DNA of 64,000 nt from Chitinophagaceae bacterium. GTDB taxonomy: Bacteria > Bacteroidota > Bacteroidia > Chitinophagales > Chitinophagaceae. This document shows positions 44,560 to 52,629 of the stretch, piece by piece (within the stretch, counting starts at the first letter, position 1; each line of letters begins with the position of its first letter). The notes beneath the pieces are model-generated. The model made no database searches and was not told the origin of the DNA. It saw nothing but the letters and a program-made list of their open reading frames with translations. The stretch spans positions 434,001 through 498,000 of the forward strand of contig JADKJX010000001.1 of NCBI GenBank assembly GCA_016720775.1, in the 5' to 3' direction. A program made the translations under genes and the position numbers.

Positions 44560-47318
44560 TTTTTATTCCTTCTTCTTCTCAGTATAAAATAAACAAGTGG
44601 TAAAAGAATGCCTGCCAGCAAGAGATATTTTATCCAGCCGGAGGACCTGTTGTTGATCTTTTCATCCGGCGAGCCTATATATATGTATCCGCTCCAGAAA
44701 TAGGGCGAAGCAGACGCGGCAGAAGCATTTTCTATGGCTGCAAGTTTTGCTTTGTGCAAGGCAGTTGAAAAATCATCGTTGTCAAGGTCAGCGTAGAAGT
44801 CTTTAAATATTTCTGCCGACACCCGGTCATCGGTTGGCCATAAGCTGCCGATCACGTTCTTTGTTCCGGCATAACTGAATCCCCGTGCAAGGCTCATCAA
44901 TCCTTCGGTTTTATTGATGGAGCCTGTACCTGTTTCGCAGCCGCTCAGCACCACCAGCTTTGCTTTCACCGGCATGCTGTAAATGCGGTTCAGGTATAAG
45001 GTGGAGTCGTAGAATTCTATTCCCGGCATAGCAACAAGGTTTCCCGTTCCGGCATGTGTAGCCAGGTGAATGATCGCCGTGTTGCCGCAGACCTGTTCAA
45101 ACTTTTTTAAAGTAGCCTCACCGGCGTTAAAGAATTTTCCTTCGGGATAAAGTTGTTTTACAGCCTCAATTTCGCTGCTGCTGTTCAGGAGTGGAGCAAG
45201 CCCTCTTTCCCTGCCGGCAAAAACAGGGGCAAATGCAGTTACTGTATTTACGGTTGAGTTGCTTTTATTATTTGCCTGTTCAACAAGGGTACGGCAGGAA
45301 AAAGCATAATGGTTTTCCTGCTGTTTGATGAGGAATGGGAATGAGGAAATGTTTGCCGAAGTTGCCGGGCTGGTCAGCAACGCATCAAAAGGGATGAGGG
45401 AAATAAAACCATCGGGTATGATGAGCAAAGAAGATTTAGCTGCAGCAGCATACGGTGCCAGCACTAATTGATACAGGTTATTTGCAGCAGCAGCGTATCT
45501 TGCCGGATCATTCAGAATTTCATTTCTGCCGGAGAAATAACGAAGAAGATCTGTTGTTTTGTTTTTTAACGTATTGGATAATTTATAAAAGCCTAAGCGC
45601 TTATTTTTTTCTCCGCTGAAAGCATAGACGGAAGAATCGCCGGTAAAATATTCAATGAAGCGGTTGCCGTATGATAATGTTTTGCTGATGAGTTCTTCTG
45701 CAGTTATGGAATTTTCATTGGCTAACCAGTTTGTGTAGGCCGGGTTCTTTATCCGCATATTGTTTTCTGCTTCCAGCAGTGTGACTTCCTGTTTTGCTTT
45801 TTTTGCGGACAGCATCCGGGTTAAAGCCGTATCGGGATTCCCCGAAAAAAACTGTTTGCCCAATTCTGTTTCTGTCATGGATAATTCACTCTTCAGAAAC
45901 TGCAGTTTTTCATACGATGAATCATGTTGCAGGTAAATAGAAGCGGCTGTGTTGCGCCGAACCGATTCATTTAATATAAAGGCCTTGTTGTGTTCAGCAA
46001 ATAAAAATGCCTCATCGGCCCATTTGTTATTCTTTGTTTTTTGGGAAAGCAGGTAACAAACGGTAATGGCTTTTTCCGTTTGTTTCCTGGTTTCTTCCAG
46101 CATCTGCTGGCGGGATTCGTCATAGGAAAACCCGTCCAGTAATTTCCGTTCTGTCTCAAAAGCCAGTTTATAGCAGGGCACGGCATTTTCCAGCTCCGGC
46201 AACTTTTCCGTTCCCCGGGCAAGAATACAGCTGGCTCTTGCATATAAAGCTTCGGCAATGGTATTCTCTGCGTACAGGTCTTTTTGTTGCGGCAGCGAAA
46301 ATTTATCCAGGGTATCAATGTTGATAACAGTGTATAAAGCCCGGTTATAAAACTGCAGTGCCGAATCGTAAAGTTGCAATTGTTCCAACGCCTTGCCCAT
46401 GGCGATACAGATTTTGCCTGCATCCCGGCTGCGGAAGTTGCCACCTGAGGCAATCATTGCTGAATCGAGTGACCGTTGGTAGGCAGCCAAGGCCTGCGTG
46501 GGTTTGTTATCATCAGCTAACCAGTCGCCTTCAATACGGTAAAGGAATGAATACGTATCTGCCCGGTCTTTATCAAAAATCTTAAATGGGGTGATGGCCA
46601 GGAATTCTTTTGCCTTTCGTAACTGAATCCGGGCATCAGCAACTCGATGTTGCCGTGTGTAAATATCTGCCAGCTCTATACAGGCCTTTCCTTTTCGTTT
46701 TGCCCCGATCTCTAACGGAAAAATTTCCTGCAGGATATGTTCTGCTTCGTTGTACCGGTGCAATTCTTTTAAGGGGATCGCAGTATTAAGGATGCCGGAA
46801 GAAATCTCTTCCGTATTTTTTTTGTCAGCGCTGTAATATGCCTGCGACTGGCCGAGTAAGAGTAATGCTTTTTTATAATCTCCATAGCGGCTGTAGATAT
46901 TGCCAAGGGTAACCCGGGCATACGCAAGAAAATCGGGCCTTGGAATTTTATACTCTTTATAAACAACAACAAACTTCTCCAGTAATTCACAGCTCTGGAA
47001 AAATTTCTCCAGCATGTTCAGATCGATGGCCCGGCTGAATAATGTACCGACAAATATTTTTCGCTGTACTGAATCTTTCAGGAGGAATGATTCGTAAGAT
47101 AAAATACTATCAGCAAAGATGCCTCCCTGGTGAAGGAGGTTGCTTTCTTTCGAGGAATAGTATCTGTCATAAAGTGAGTCGTAGTTGTTTTGCCAGTGGT
47201 TTATTTTGGCTGTATCATAGCCTGGAGAAACAGCGACAGGCGTTTTGGTATAGCAAGAACAAAGAAATACCAGATGAATTATGAATAATAATACAGCAAT
47301 GGGTTTATACGAAAACAT
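44556..47318 (-). CDS. TPR-CHAT protein, caspase-like, membrane anchored
   Basis: 920 residues. The N-terminus IAVLLFIIHLVFLCSCYTK looks like a lipoprotein or signal sequence. About residues 80-480 are TPR-like helices (DYKKALLLLGQSQAYYSADK, RYNEAEHILQEIFPLE, QALAAYQRSLDSAM, LYDSALQFYNRALYTV). A coiled region follows, then the CHAT domain with SLLIIPDGFISLIPFDALL, catalytic His in IHLATHAG (about residue 750) and catalytic Cys in LVVLSGCETGTG (about 793), then ARGFSYAGTKNVIGSLWPTD. One C-terminal helix (YLLLAGILLPLVYFILRR) with a basic tail implies a periplasmic protease held in the inner membrane. Both catalytic residues are intact. The start codon is inside a hairpin. Confidence 0.9.
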   Translation of the reverse strand: MFSYKPIAVLLFIIHLVFLCSCYTKTPVAVSPGYDTAKINHWQNNYDSLYDRYYSSKESNLLHQGGIFADSILSYESFLLKDSVQRKIFVGTLFSRAIDLNMLEKFFQSCELLEKFVVVYKEYKIPRPDFLAYARVTLGNIYSRYGDYKKALLLLGQSQAYYSADKKNTEEISSGILNTAIPLKELHRYNEAEHILQEIFPLEIGAKRKGKACIELADIYTRQHRVADARIQLRKAKEFLAITPFKIFDKDRADTYSFLYRIEGDWLADDNKPTQALAAYQRSLDSAMIASGGNFRSRDAGKICIAMGKALEQLQLYDSALQFYNRALYTVINIDTLDKFSLPQQKDLYAENTIAEALYARASCILARGTEKLPELENAVPCYKLAFETERKLLDGFSYDESRQQMLEETRKQTEKAITVCYLLSQKTKNNKWADEAFLFAEHNKAFILNESVRRNTAASIYLQHDSSYEKLQFLKSELSMTETELGKQFFSGNPDTALTRMLSAKKAKQEVTLLEAENNMRIKNPAYTNWLANENSITAEELISKTLSYGNRFIEYFTGDSSVYAFSGEKNKRLGFYKLSNTLKNKTTDLLRYFSGRNEILNDPARYAAAANNLYQLVLAPYAAAAKSSLLIIPDGFISLIPFDALLTSPATSANISSFPFLIKQQENHYAFSCRTLVEQANNKSNSTVNTVTAFAPVFAGRERGLAPLLNSSSEIEAVKQLYPEGKFFNAGEATLKKFEQVCGNTAIIHLATHAGTGNLVAMPGIEFYDSTLYLNRIYSMPVKAKLVVLSGCETGTGSINKTEGLMSLARGFSYAGTKNVIGSLWPTDDRVSAEIFKDFYADLDNDDFSTALHKAKLAAIENASAASASPYFWSGYIYIGSPDEKINNRSSGWIKYLLLAGILLPLVYFILRRRRNKN

Positions 47319-47358
47319 AAAAGCCCTGATTTGTTATGACAAATTAGGGCTTTTATGT
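47315..47358 (-). promoter_or_regulatory. 20-bp-stem hairpin overlapping the CHAT start codon
   Basis: On the plus strand ACATAAAAGCCCTGATTTGT, a TATG loop, then ACAAATTAGGGCTTTTATGT: 19 of 20 pairs plus one G-T. In the minus-strand RNA, the GC-rich AGCCC/GGGCU core is followed by UUUUAUGUUUU, like a terminator for the upstream gene, yet that AUG is the start of the CHAT gene. It may be a terminator/attenuator that also hides the initiation site. Confidence 0.8.
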
Positions 47359-47376
47359 AAAAGGCAAAACAATGAG

Positions 47377-48847
47377 TTACCGGGTGTCTGGTCCGCCGGC
47401 TTTTGAAGCCGTGGGACATGATACCATTATACTACAGTTCTTCCTGATCAGGTCAGATCCTCTTTCAGGCTTATTCCTTGAATTGTCCCGGTTAATAAAC
47501 ACAATGGAAACATAGGTGTACATACAATCGGGGATGACTTCTGGATATGGATTGGTTTTCAGCGAAAAATGAAATCCTGCCTGACCTTTTTACAGGATCT
47601 TTTTCATTTACTGTGCCTTTAAGGAAAACGTTTTTCATTTTAAAAACGATCTGCCTTTGTGCTGCATTCAATGTATAGCAGTTGGTTCCCGGGCAAGGGG
47701 TAAACCACCTGGTTGTTCCATTTATTCGAACGGATGCATTTGAAAGTAGTGTTGGGAATTTTATTCCTTCAGGTACCGTAACTGTTATTTCAACATCTTT
47801 TGCATCTCCTGCTCCGTCATTTTGAAAATTTACATTGTTGCCTATGGTAATATCATACGGATACAATACATCATCACCCGGGTTGTTTAAACAATGTGGC
47901 GAGGTCTTGATCCCATTGGGGTCTCTGGCGATCATATTAATTCCAAGGGGTGAATAGAAATTCTGCTGCTCAATTGTGCCTGCTGCATTGTATTGTAAAA
48001 TTGTTGCCCCAAAACTTGTGGAAGTGCTGTTATTGTAACTAAACGTATTTCTGGTAGGGGCCAAGGAGAAGAAGATATTCCTTTCTTTTTCATCCGTTGC
48101 TGAATTTACAATGAAATATATGGCATCGGTATAGCCGCTGTGAGCAGTATTCAATTTTGCTGCAACATCAGCGGGCAGGCCATCAGGTAAACTTGTATAG
48201 ATGGTCTCGTTATTGTGTGTTCTTATTGCTTTAGTCTGTTGAGGGCTATTAAAAGAATAACGGGTCTGTGCATTTATTGGGCTGAAAATATTACCTCCTT
48301 CTGTTGGCTTGTTATAAAAAAAGGCAACCAGGGTATTGGTACCAGCAGAAATATATGGCTTATAGACCAAGGCTGCTGACATCGTATCTCCGGGAACAAT
48401 TACATTAACGCAGGGGTCAATACCGATACGTGAGGTGAATTTGCCTGTAAGGCCTTGCAAAACGTTTTGGTCTGGCGGCATCGGTCCGTTTGGATTTGAA
48501 GCAGCTATTGCAGTATGCCTCGGGGGCCTGGGCGTGGTGTCGTAGTACGAAGAAACGGTTGCAAGCGCCTGCGAATTATTATTTATCTGGTATGGAAATG
48601 CATAAATGTATGGCAGAATGTTCTTCCCATCATTGATCTGGCCAGACTTAGAATAACGACCACTTCCTGTTTCAATAAAAAGGGTATAGTAAGCCTTAGG
48701 CTGTGCCTGGGTTGGATTTATAGGTGCCAGTGTAAGGTTAAAGTTTCCTCCTGAATAATCAAAACTGCTCTGAGCCACGGATACATGTTGTGTTAGAATG
48801 AAAAATAACAGCAGCCATAATGTTGCTAACTTGTTTCTGTTGTTCAT
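47377..48847 (-). CDS. Large secreted protein with DUF11-like C-terminal domain, frameshifted
   Basis: Signal peptide MNNRNKLATLWLLLFFILTQ through HVSVAQ, about 489 residues when corrected. The mature part is Asn/Thr/Tyr-rich with extended strands; the C-terminal third has NNVNFQNDGAGDAKDVEITV and TVPEGIKFPTLLSNA, like the DUF11/CARDB domains of adhesins. As written it stops at 47492 after a poor tail. Adding one T to the T5 run at 47587-47591 yields VKKGQAGFHFSLKTNPYPEV and, later, CSIMVSCPTASKAG, stopping at 47377. Preceded by an ECF-type promoter and followed by the CHAT gene. Possibly the substrate or partner of CHAT (inference). No sorting domain. Confidence 0.78.
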
Positions 48848-48869
48848 AAAAAATGTTTTAGTGAATGAT

Positions 48870-48903
48870 TTAATTCAAATCAGGCAAGTGGTTATTTTGT
48901 TAC
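48870..48903 (-). promoter_or_regulatory. ECF-type promoter of the secreted protein/CHAT unit
   Basis: On the minus strand: GGTAACAAAATAACC, 8 nt, GATTTGAATT. It is the same as the porin element except for one added base in the A/T stretch and a weaker -10 box. It ends about 23 bp from the start codon. Confidence 0.55.
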
Positions 48904-49136
48904 CCTGATCCTGATGCCAAGCTACAGACATAAGCACCCAATTCATAATTGCATTTTGCTACAATGATCCTGTTCCCGGCAGTTTTACTTAATCATTCCC
49001 GGAAACAGGAGCTTACACCTGAAATGCTGCCATATATACGAACAGGCGGCGGGGCTGTTGCAGTATTTACCAAAACGGGTTACCGGGATGGCAATAATTG
49101 CAATTAAAAATGTGCTTTCTTAAAACGTGGGTGGGA
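48904..49136. other. Intergenic region with an imperfect hairpin
   Basis: Gap between the ECF-type promoter and the end of the flavin reductase gene. It holds one imperfect dyad, CCTGTTCCCGG (48969-48979) against CCGGAAACAGG (48999-49009), which could end flavin reductase transcription but lacks a T-run. Nothing else could be identified. Confidence 0.4.
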
Positions 49137-50018
49137 TCAGTAATCTGCCAGTAATATCTGCCAGGCCTCGTTCACCTTGCCGGCATCTAATAATTCTTTG
49201 GCGTAGGTATGCAGTTCCTTGTCCATCTCATCGGGGTTGATGGAGTAATATTGGATGATGTTCTTCAGCTTATCATCCGTAAAGCCCGGATCAATAAAAG
49301 GCATTTCATTTACATTAGCCAGTTGCCCCAGGTTGTTTGCGGTAAGTATGTTGCTCTGGCGGATGCTTTCCGGGAGGGCGTCTACACCAATGCCTAGTTG
49401 TGTATTTGGTTTGGCTACTTTGAACAGGTTTGTTTCATCTACTTTGCAATACCAGTCGCCGCCAAGGCGGGCCACGTGATGCAACTTGGTTTGATCGATC
49501 TTGCCGTTTTCATCTAATACACTCTCAGCAATGTGTATGCACAGTACTTCGCATATCACCAGGTTACCGGCGCCGCCTTCGGTGCCCAGCGGTTTTACTT
49601 CGATCACTTTACATTCTAATTTCACTTTGCTTTCTTTCACCATCGGCGGCGACACAAGCGTTGCTTTCTCTTCGGTAAAACCGGCTTTGATGAACTCATT
49701 GGTTCCTTTAGGAAATTCACAACTGGCCAGGGATGTTTGCTGCACCATATCGTAGTCAACAATGTTGATGACCACTTCAGGTACCTCTAATACGTTCTGC
49801 AATGTATGTTTGGTGGTATTATCTCTTACCCTTCTTGCCGGCGAAAAAATAACAATGGGTGGATTAGAAGAGAACATATTGAAAAAACTAAACGGGCTCA
49901 GGTTTATATTGCCTGCTTTATCGATCGTAGAAGCAAAACAGATCGGCCTGGGCGCAATGGCATGCTGCAGGTAATTCTGAACATCGGCGGGTTTAAGGTC
50001 TTCTAAGTGTAGTATCAT
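49137..50018 (-). CDS. Flavin reductase-family FMN-binding protein
   Basis: 293 residues. The FMN split-barrel domain is visible: IAPRPICFASTIDKAGNINL, SPFSFFNMFSSNPPIVIFSP, RVRDNTTKHTLQNV and VVINIVDYDMVQQTSLAS. This is the PF01613 flavin reductase-like pattern (DIM6/NTAB). A helical C-terminal extension (FTDDKLKNIIQYYSINPDEM) follows. The partner enzyme is unknown. A fumarylacetoacetate hydrolase-family gene lies upstream on the same strand, the two being separated by the GxxExxY element; an aromatic-degradation role is possible. Confidence 0.87.
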   Translation of the reverse strand: MILHLEDLKPADVQNYLQHAIAPRPICFASTIDKAGNINLSPFSFFNMFSSNPPIVIFSPARRVRDNTTKHTLQNVLEVPEVVINIVDYDMVQQTSLASCEFPKGTNEFIKAGFTEEKATLVSPPMVKESKVKLECKVIEVKPLGTEGGAGNLVICEVLCIHIAESVLDENGKIDQTKLHHVARLGGDWYCKVDETNLFKVAKPNTQLGIGVDALPESIRQSNILTANNLGQLANVNEMPFIDPGFTDDKLKNIIQYYSINPDEMDKELHTYAKELLDAGKVNEAWQILLADY

Positions 50019-50024
50019 TTTTTT

Positions 50025-50050
50025 ACCGCTAAGGCGCGGAGACGCTAAGG
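50025..50050 (+). repeat. Left inverted flanking repeat of the GxxExxY cassette
   Basis: ACCGCTAAGGCGCGGAGACG followed by CTAAGG. It contains CGCTAAGG twice and lies 6 bp from the flavin reductase start and directly at the GxxExxY stop. It is the mirror partner of the repeat at 50441. Confidence 0.75.
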
Positions 50051-50437
50051 TTAAAAATCATTTACAAACCGGGTAATGCCTGCCTTAATGACTGGAACGT
50101 GGAAATTAACTAAAAAGCCCAACTTCTTCTGTGATAATTTTAAATATGAAATAACCTGGGCTTTGTATACTGGTGGAATGATATCACAACATTTTATCTC
50201 AATCACTATTTCATTTTCGACCAGGATATCTATTGCATAATATTTCCCTGTATCATGTCCTTTATAAAATAATTTTACCTGTACCTGGTTGTGTGCAATA
50301 ATATTCCTTAGTTCAAACTCTTTAAGCAATGCATATTCGTCTGCTGATTCAAGCAATCCAGGACCAAGTTCTTTATGAACATGAAAACATGCATCTACAA
50401 TCTGTCCAGCCAATTCATTATATCTTTCTCTGGTCAT
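50051..50437 (-). CDS. GxxExxY protein
   Basis: 128 residues. The family name motif is seen in GPGLLESADEYALLKEFELR. YYAIDILVENEIVIEIKCCD carries D-x(n)-E-x-K spacing of the PD-(D/E)xK nuclease fold, although activity is unproven for the family. It ends in LKLSQKKLGFLVNFHVPVIK, the usual conserved tail. Both ends of the gene touch inverted GCTAAGGCGC/GAGACGCTAAGG repeats, so it probably travels as a cassette. Insertion separates two metabolic genes that otherwise look like an operon. Confidence 0.9.
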   Translation of the reverse strand: MTRERYNELAGQIVDACFHVHKELGPGLLESADEYALLKEFELRNIIAHNQVQVKLFYKGHDTGKYYAIDILVENEIVIEIKCCDIIPPVYKAQVISYLKLSQKKLGFLVNFHVPVIKAGITRFVNDF

Positions 50438-50440
50438 TTT

Positions 50441-50466
50441 GTTAGCGCCTTAGCGTCTCTGCGGTT
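50441..50466 (-). repeat. Right inverted flanking repeat of the GxxExxY cassette
   Basis: Read on the minus strand: AACCGCAGAGACGCTAAGGC then GCTAAC. It shares ACCGC, GAGACGCTAAGG and GCTAAGGCGC with the left copy, inverted. Its outer end overlaps the stop codon of the fumarylacetoacetate hydrolase-family gene and its inner end is 3 bp from the GxxExxY start. Confidence 0.75.
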
Positions 50467-51472
50467 AGATTTTCTTGAGGGCTAGTATTGAAAAATCACT
50501 TTCATCTTTTACAATGGTATTGCTTAGTTTACCCAGTGCCTCAATTTCCATTTCTACCACATCTCCTTCCTGCAACCATTGCTCGGTGTAATTCGGATCG
50601 TTTAGTTTACCGGTTCCGTTCAATTCCAGGAAACAACCGGTGCCAACCGTGCCGCTGCCGATCACATCGCCGGGAAAGAGGTCTGTCCCATAGCTGCAGC
50701 GTTCAATGATCTCGGCAAAGGTCCAATCCATGTCGCCCACATTTCCTTCGCTTACCTGAATTCCATTCACCCAGCATTTCATACGCAGGTTCCAGGCTTT
50801 GCCGGTATGGTTTTCTTTGCAAGGCACTTCGTATTGTTCCAGTTCATCTAAGGTAACCAGCATGGGACCGATCACGGTACAAAAATCTTTTCCTTTTGCC
50901 GGTCCCAGGTTCAGCAGCATTTCTTCCATCTGCAGGGTCCGGGCACTCATATCGTTCATGATCATCAGTCCGCCGATGTATTCATCAGCTTCTGCTGCCC
51001 GGATATTTCTGCCGGGCCGGCTGATGACAACAGCGGCTTCCAGTTCAAAATCGAGTTTTTTAAAATGATCGGGCATGCACACAATGTCGCCGGGGCCCTG
51101 TATGCTGTTGTGATTGGTGAAATAAAATATGGGGTATTGGTCAAATTCTGGGATCATGTCCACCTTCCGGTTACGTCTTGCGGCGGCCACATGTTGCCGA
51201 AAGGCATAGCCATCGCGGCAACTGGTGGGGTGCGGAACCGGGGCGATGATCTCTGCGCTCACATAGGCATCTGCCAGTACATTCCTGGCCAGGCCCTCCT
51301 TTATCCGTTGCTCTACAGCCCTTGCCAGGGGCATCAGGTCGTCCCAAAAATTAAGAAACATGGCCATGGTATTGGGCAGGTCGTTGTGCAGGGTGTCCAT
51401 GGGATAGATATTATCACCTACCACTATGCCTAACTGTCCGTGACCGTCTTTTAAATAGGTAACTAGTTTCAT
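50465..51472 (-). CDS. Fumarylacetoacetate hydrolase-family protein
   Basis: 335 residues from the ATG giving MKLVTYLKDGHGQLGIVVGD. Family features: FRQHVAAARRNRKVDMIPEF, IQGPGDIVCMPDHFKKLDFE (metal ligands Glu in LDFELEAAVVI and Asp in MIMNDMSARTLQ), KGKDFCTVIGPMLV and the substrate-side RCSYGTDLFPGDVIGSGTVG. It hydrolyses C-C bonds in aromatic-ring or tyrosine degradation products; length and sequence fit bacterial FAA hydrolase-like enzymes, but homogentisate genes are not adjacent. The stop is TAA inside the repeat of the GxxExxY cassette. Confidence 0.9.
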   Translation of the reverse strand: MKLVTYLKDGHGQLGIVVGDNIYPMDTLHNDLPNTMAMFLNFWDDLMPLARAVEQRIKEGLARNVLADAYVSAEIIAPVPHPTSCRDGYAFRQHVAAARRNRKVDMIPEFDQYPIFYFTNHNSIQGPGDIVCMPDHFKKLDFELEAAVVISRPGRNIRAAEADEYIGGLMIMNDMSARTLQMEEMLLNLGPAKGKDFCTVIGPMLVTLDELEQYEVPCKENHTGKAWNLRMKCWVNGIQVSEGNVGDMDWTFAEIIERCSYGTDLFPGDVIGSGTVGTGCFLELNGTGKLNDPNYTEQWLQEGDVVEMEIEALGKLSNTIVKDESDFSILALKKI

Positions 51473-51547
51473 TCCTGTTAAAATTATGGATGCAAATTTA
51501 ACTATTAAAAGCCGAGCATCCGGTTTTAGGTTTTCAAAGAGTTTATA

Positions 51548-51555
51548 TATTTTTG
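51548..51555 (+). promoter_or_regulatory. -7 promoter element for the fatty acid hydroxylase gene
   Basis: TATTTTTG fits TAnnTTTG and ends 16 bp before the ATG at 51572. The best upstream -33 candidate is only TTTT-rich, without TTG. Confidence 0.45.
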
Positions 51556-51571
51556 TTCTATACTTTTTACT

Positions 51572-52279
51572 ATGAAGTTTGAAAAAATTCATAATAAAGG
51601 CCAGGCCCGGATTTTTAAAAATCAATACCTGGAATACCTGACCAAAACACATCCCCTGGTGATCTGGGGTTTGTATGTTCCCATCATTGGCTTCATGCTT
51701 TATTACAGCCATGCCCTATTAAACATCTCTGTCGGGCAAACAATTCTTCTGTTCTTTGCCGGTACGCTTTCCTGGTCTTTGTTTGAATACACGATTCACC
51801 GGTTTGTTTTTCATTATGCATCGGAAAACAAAAGAGCGATGCGTATCGTTTATATTATTCATGGCAATCATCATGAATATCCACGTGATAAGGAACGCCT
51901 GTTCATGCCGCCTGTGCCAAGTTTACTGATATCTTCCACGCTTTTTGTGATCATGTACGGGGCGGCAAGCCTCATCGGCCTTCCGGTTTATACATTTGCA
52001 TTTTTTCCGGGGTTTGTTTTGGGATATCTTATGTATGGAACCATGCACTATGCCATCCATGCCTGGAACCCGCCTTTTAAGTGGATGAAGCCGCTGTGGC
52101 GCAATCATCACCTGCATCATTATAAAAATGTAGAACTTGGTTTTGGTGTAAGCTCTACTTTATGGGACCATGTGTTTGGTACTATGTTCGACCTTAGTAA
52201 AGAAAAAGAGGATAAGGAAAAAGTGCAGGAGCTGATGTTCGGCAGTAAAACACAAAAGCGGCAATTGCAGGAGCAATAA
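51572..52279 (+). CDS. Fatty acid hydroxylase (FA2H/sterol desaturase family)
   Basis: 235 residues with four or more membrane helices. The diiron histidine boxes are FEYTIHRFVFHY, IHGNHHEYPRD, MHYAIHAWNP and RNHHLHHYKN. The order and length fit fatty-acid 2-hydroxylases (SCS7/FA2H without the cytochrome b5 part), which hydroxylate acyl chains of sphingolipids; Bacteroidota make such lipids. The direct substrate is an inference. The C-terminal tail is charged and cytoplasmic. Confidence 0.87.
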   Translation: MKFEKIHNKGQARIFKNQYLEYLTKTHPLVIWGLYVPIIGFMLYYSHALLNISVGQTILLFFAGTLSWSLFEYTIHRFVFHYASENKRAMRIVYIIHGNHHEYPRDKERLFMPPVPSLLISSTLFVIMYGAASLIGLPVYTFAFFPGFVLGYLMYGTMHYAIHAWNPPFKWMKPLWRNHHLHHYKNVELGFGVSSTLWDHVFGTMFDLSKEKEDKEKVQELMFGSKTQKRQLQEQ

Positions 52280-52283
52280 AAGG

Positions 52284-52622
52284 CTACCATTTCTCTTCCT
52301 CATCAAGGTCATCATCCCGTTGGCTGTTCCGATCGTTATCGGAATGCTTACGGGTTTTTAATTTCTGTTCCTGCCGCTCTATGATCAGCGAAGCGATGAT
52401 GTTTCCTGCATCTTCCTGGGGAAACTGATGAAGCAATGATTTTAATTTCTGCTCACTTACATCAATGCGGTAAAGAAGGGAAACCAGTTTTTCGAAATTA
52501 TTTTTTACAAGCTGGTTCACGGCGTTGGATAACTGTGCATGTATTTCGTCGGAGGAAAGCCTGTCTACCAGGTCTATTGACAATTCCTTGTTCAGTAAGC
52601 GTATTAATTCAGTATTTTCCAT
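52284..52622 (-). CDS. Conserved helical hypothetical protein
   Basis: 112 residues. ELIRLLNKELSIDLVDRLSS, EIHAQLSNAVNQLVKNNFEK and LVSLLYRIDVSEQKLKSLL are amphipathic helices, followed by a strongly charged tail (DNDRNSQRDDDLDEEEKW). I recognise a similar short conserved protein in Bacteroidota beside the TIGR02757 gene but know no function. Co-directional with that gene, 7 bp downstream of its corrected end. Confidence 0.6.
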   Translation of the reverse strand: MENTELIRLLNKELSIDLVDRLSSDEIHAQLSNAVNQLVKNNFEKLVSLLYRIDVSEQKLKSLLHQFPQEDAGNIIASLIIERQEQKLKTRKHSDNDRNSQRDDDLDEEEKW

Positions 52623-52629
52623 GAAGGAA

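Noticed and set aside
44556..47318. CHAT protein as part of a CRISPR-linked (Craspase-type) system
   Set aside because: No Cas genes or arrays nearby, and this protein carries a signal sequence and membrane anchor, unlike the cytoplasmic TPR-CHAT of type III-E systems.
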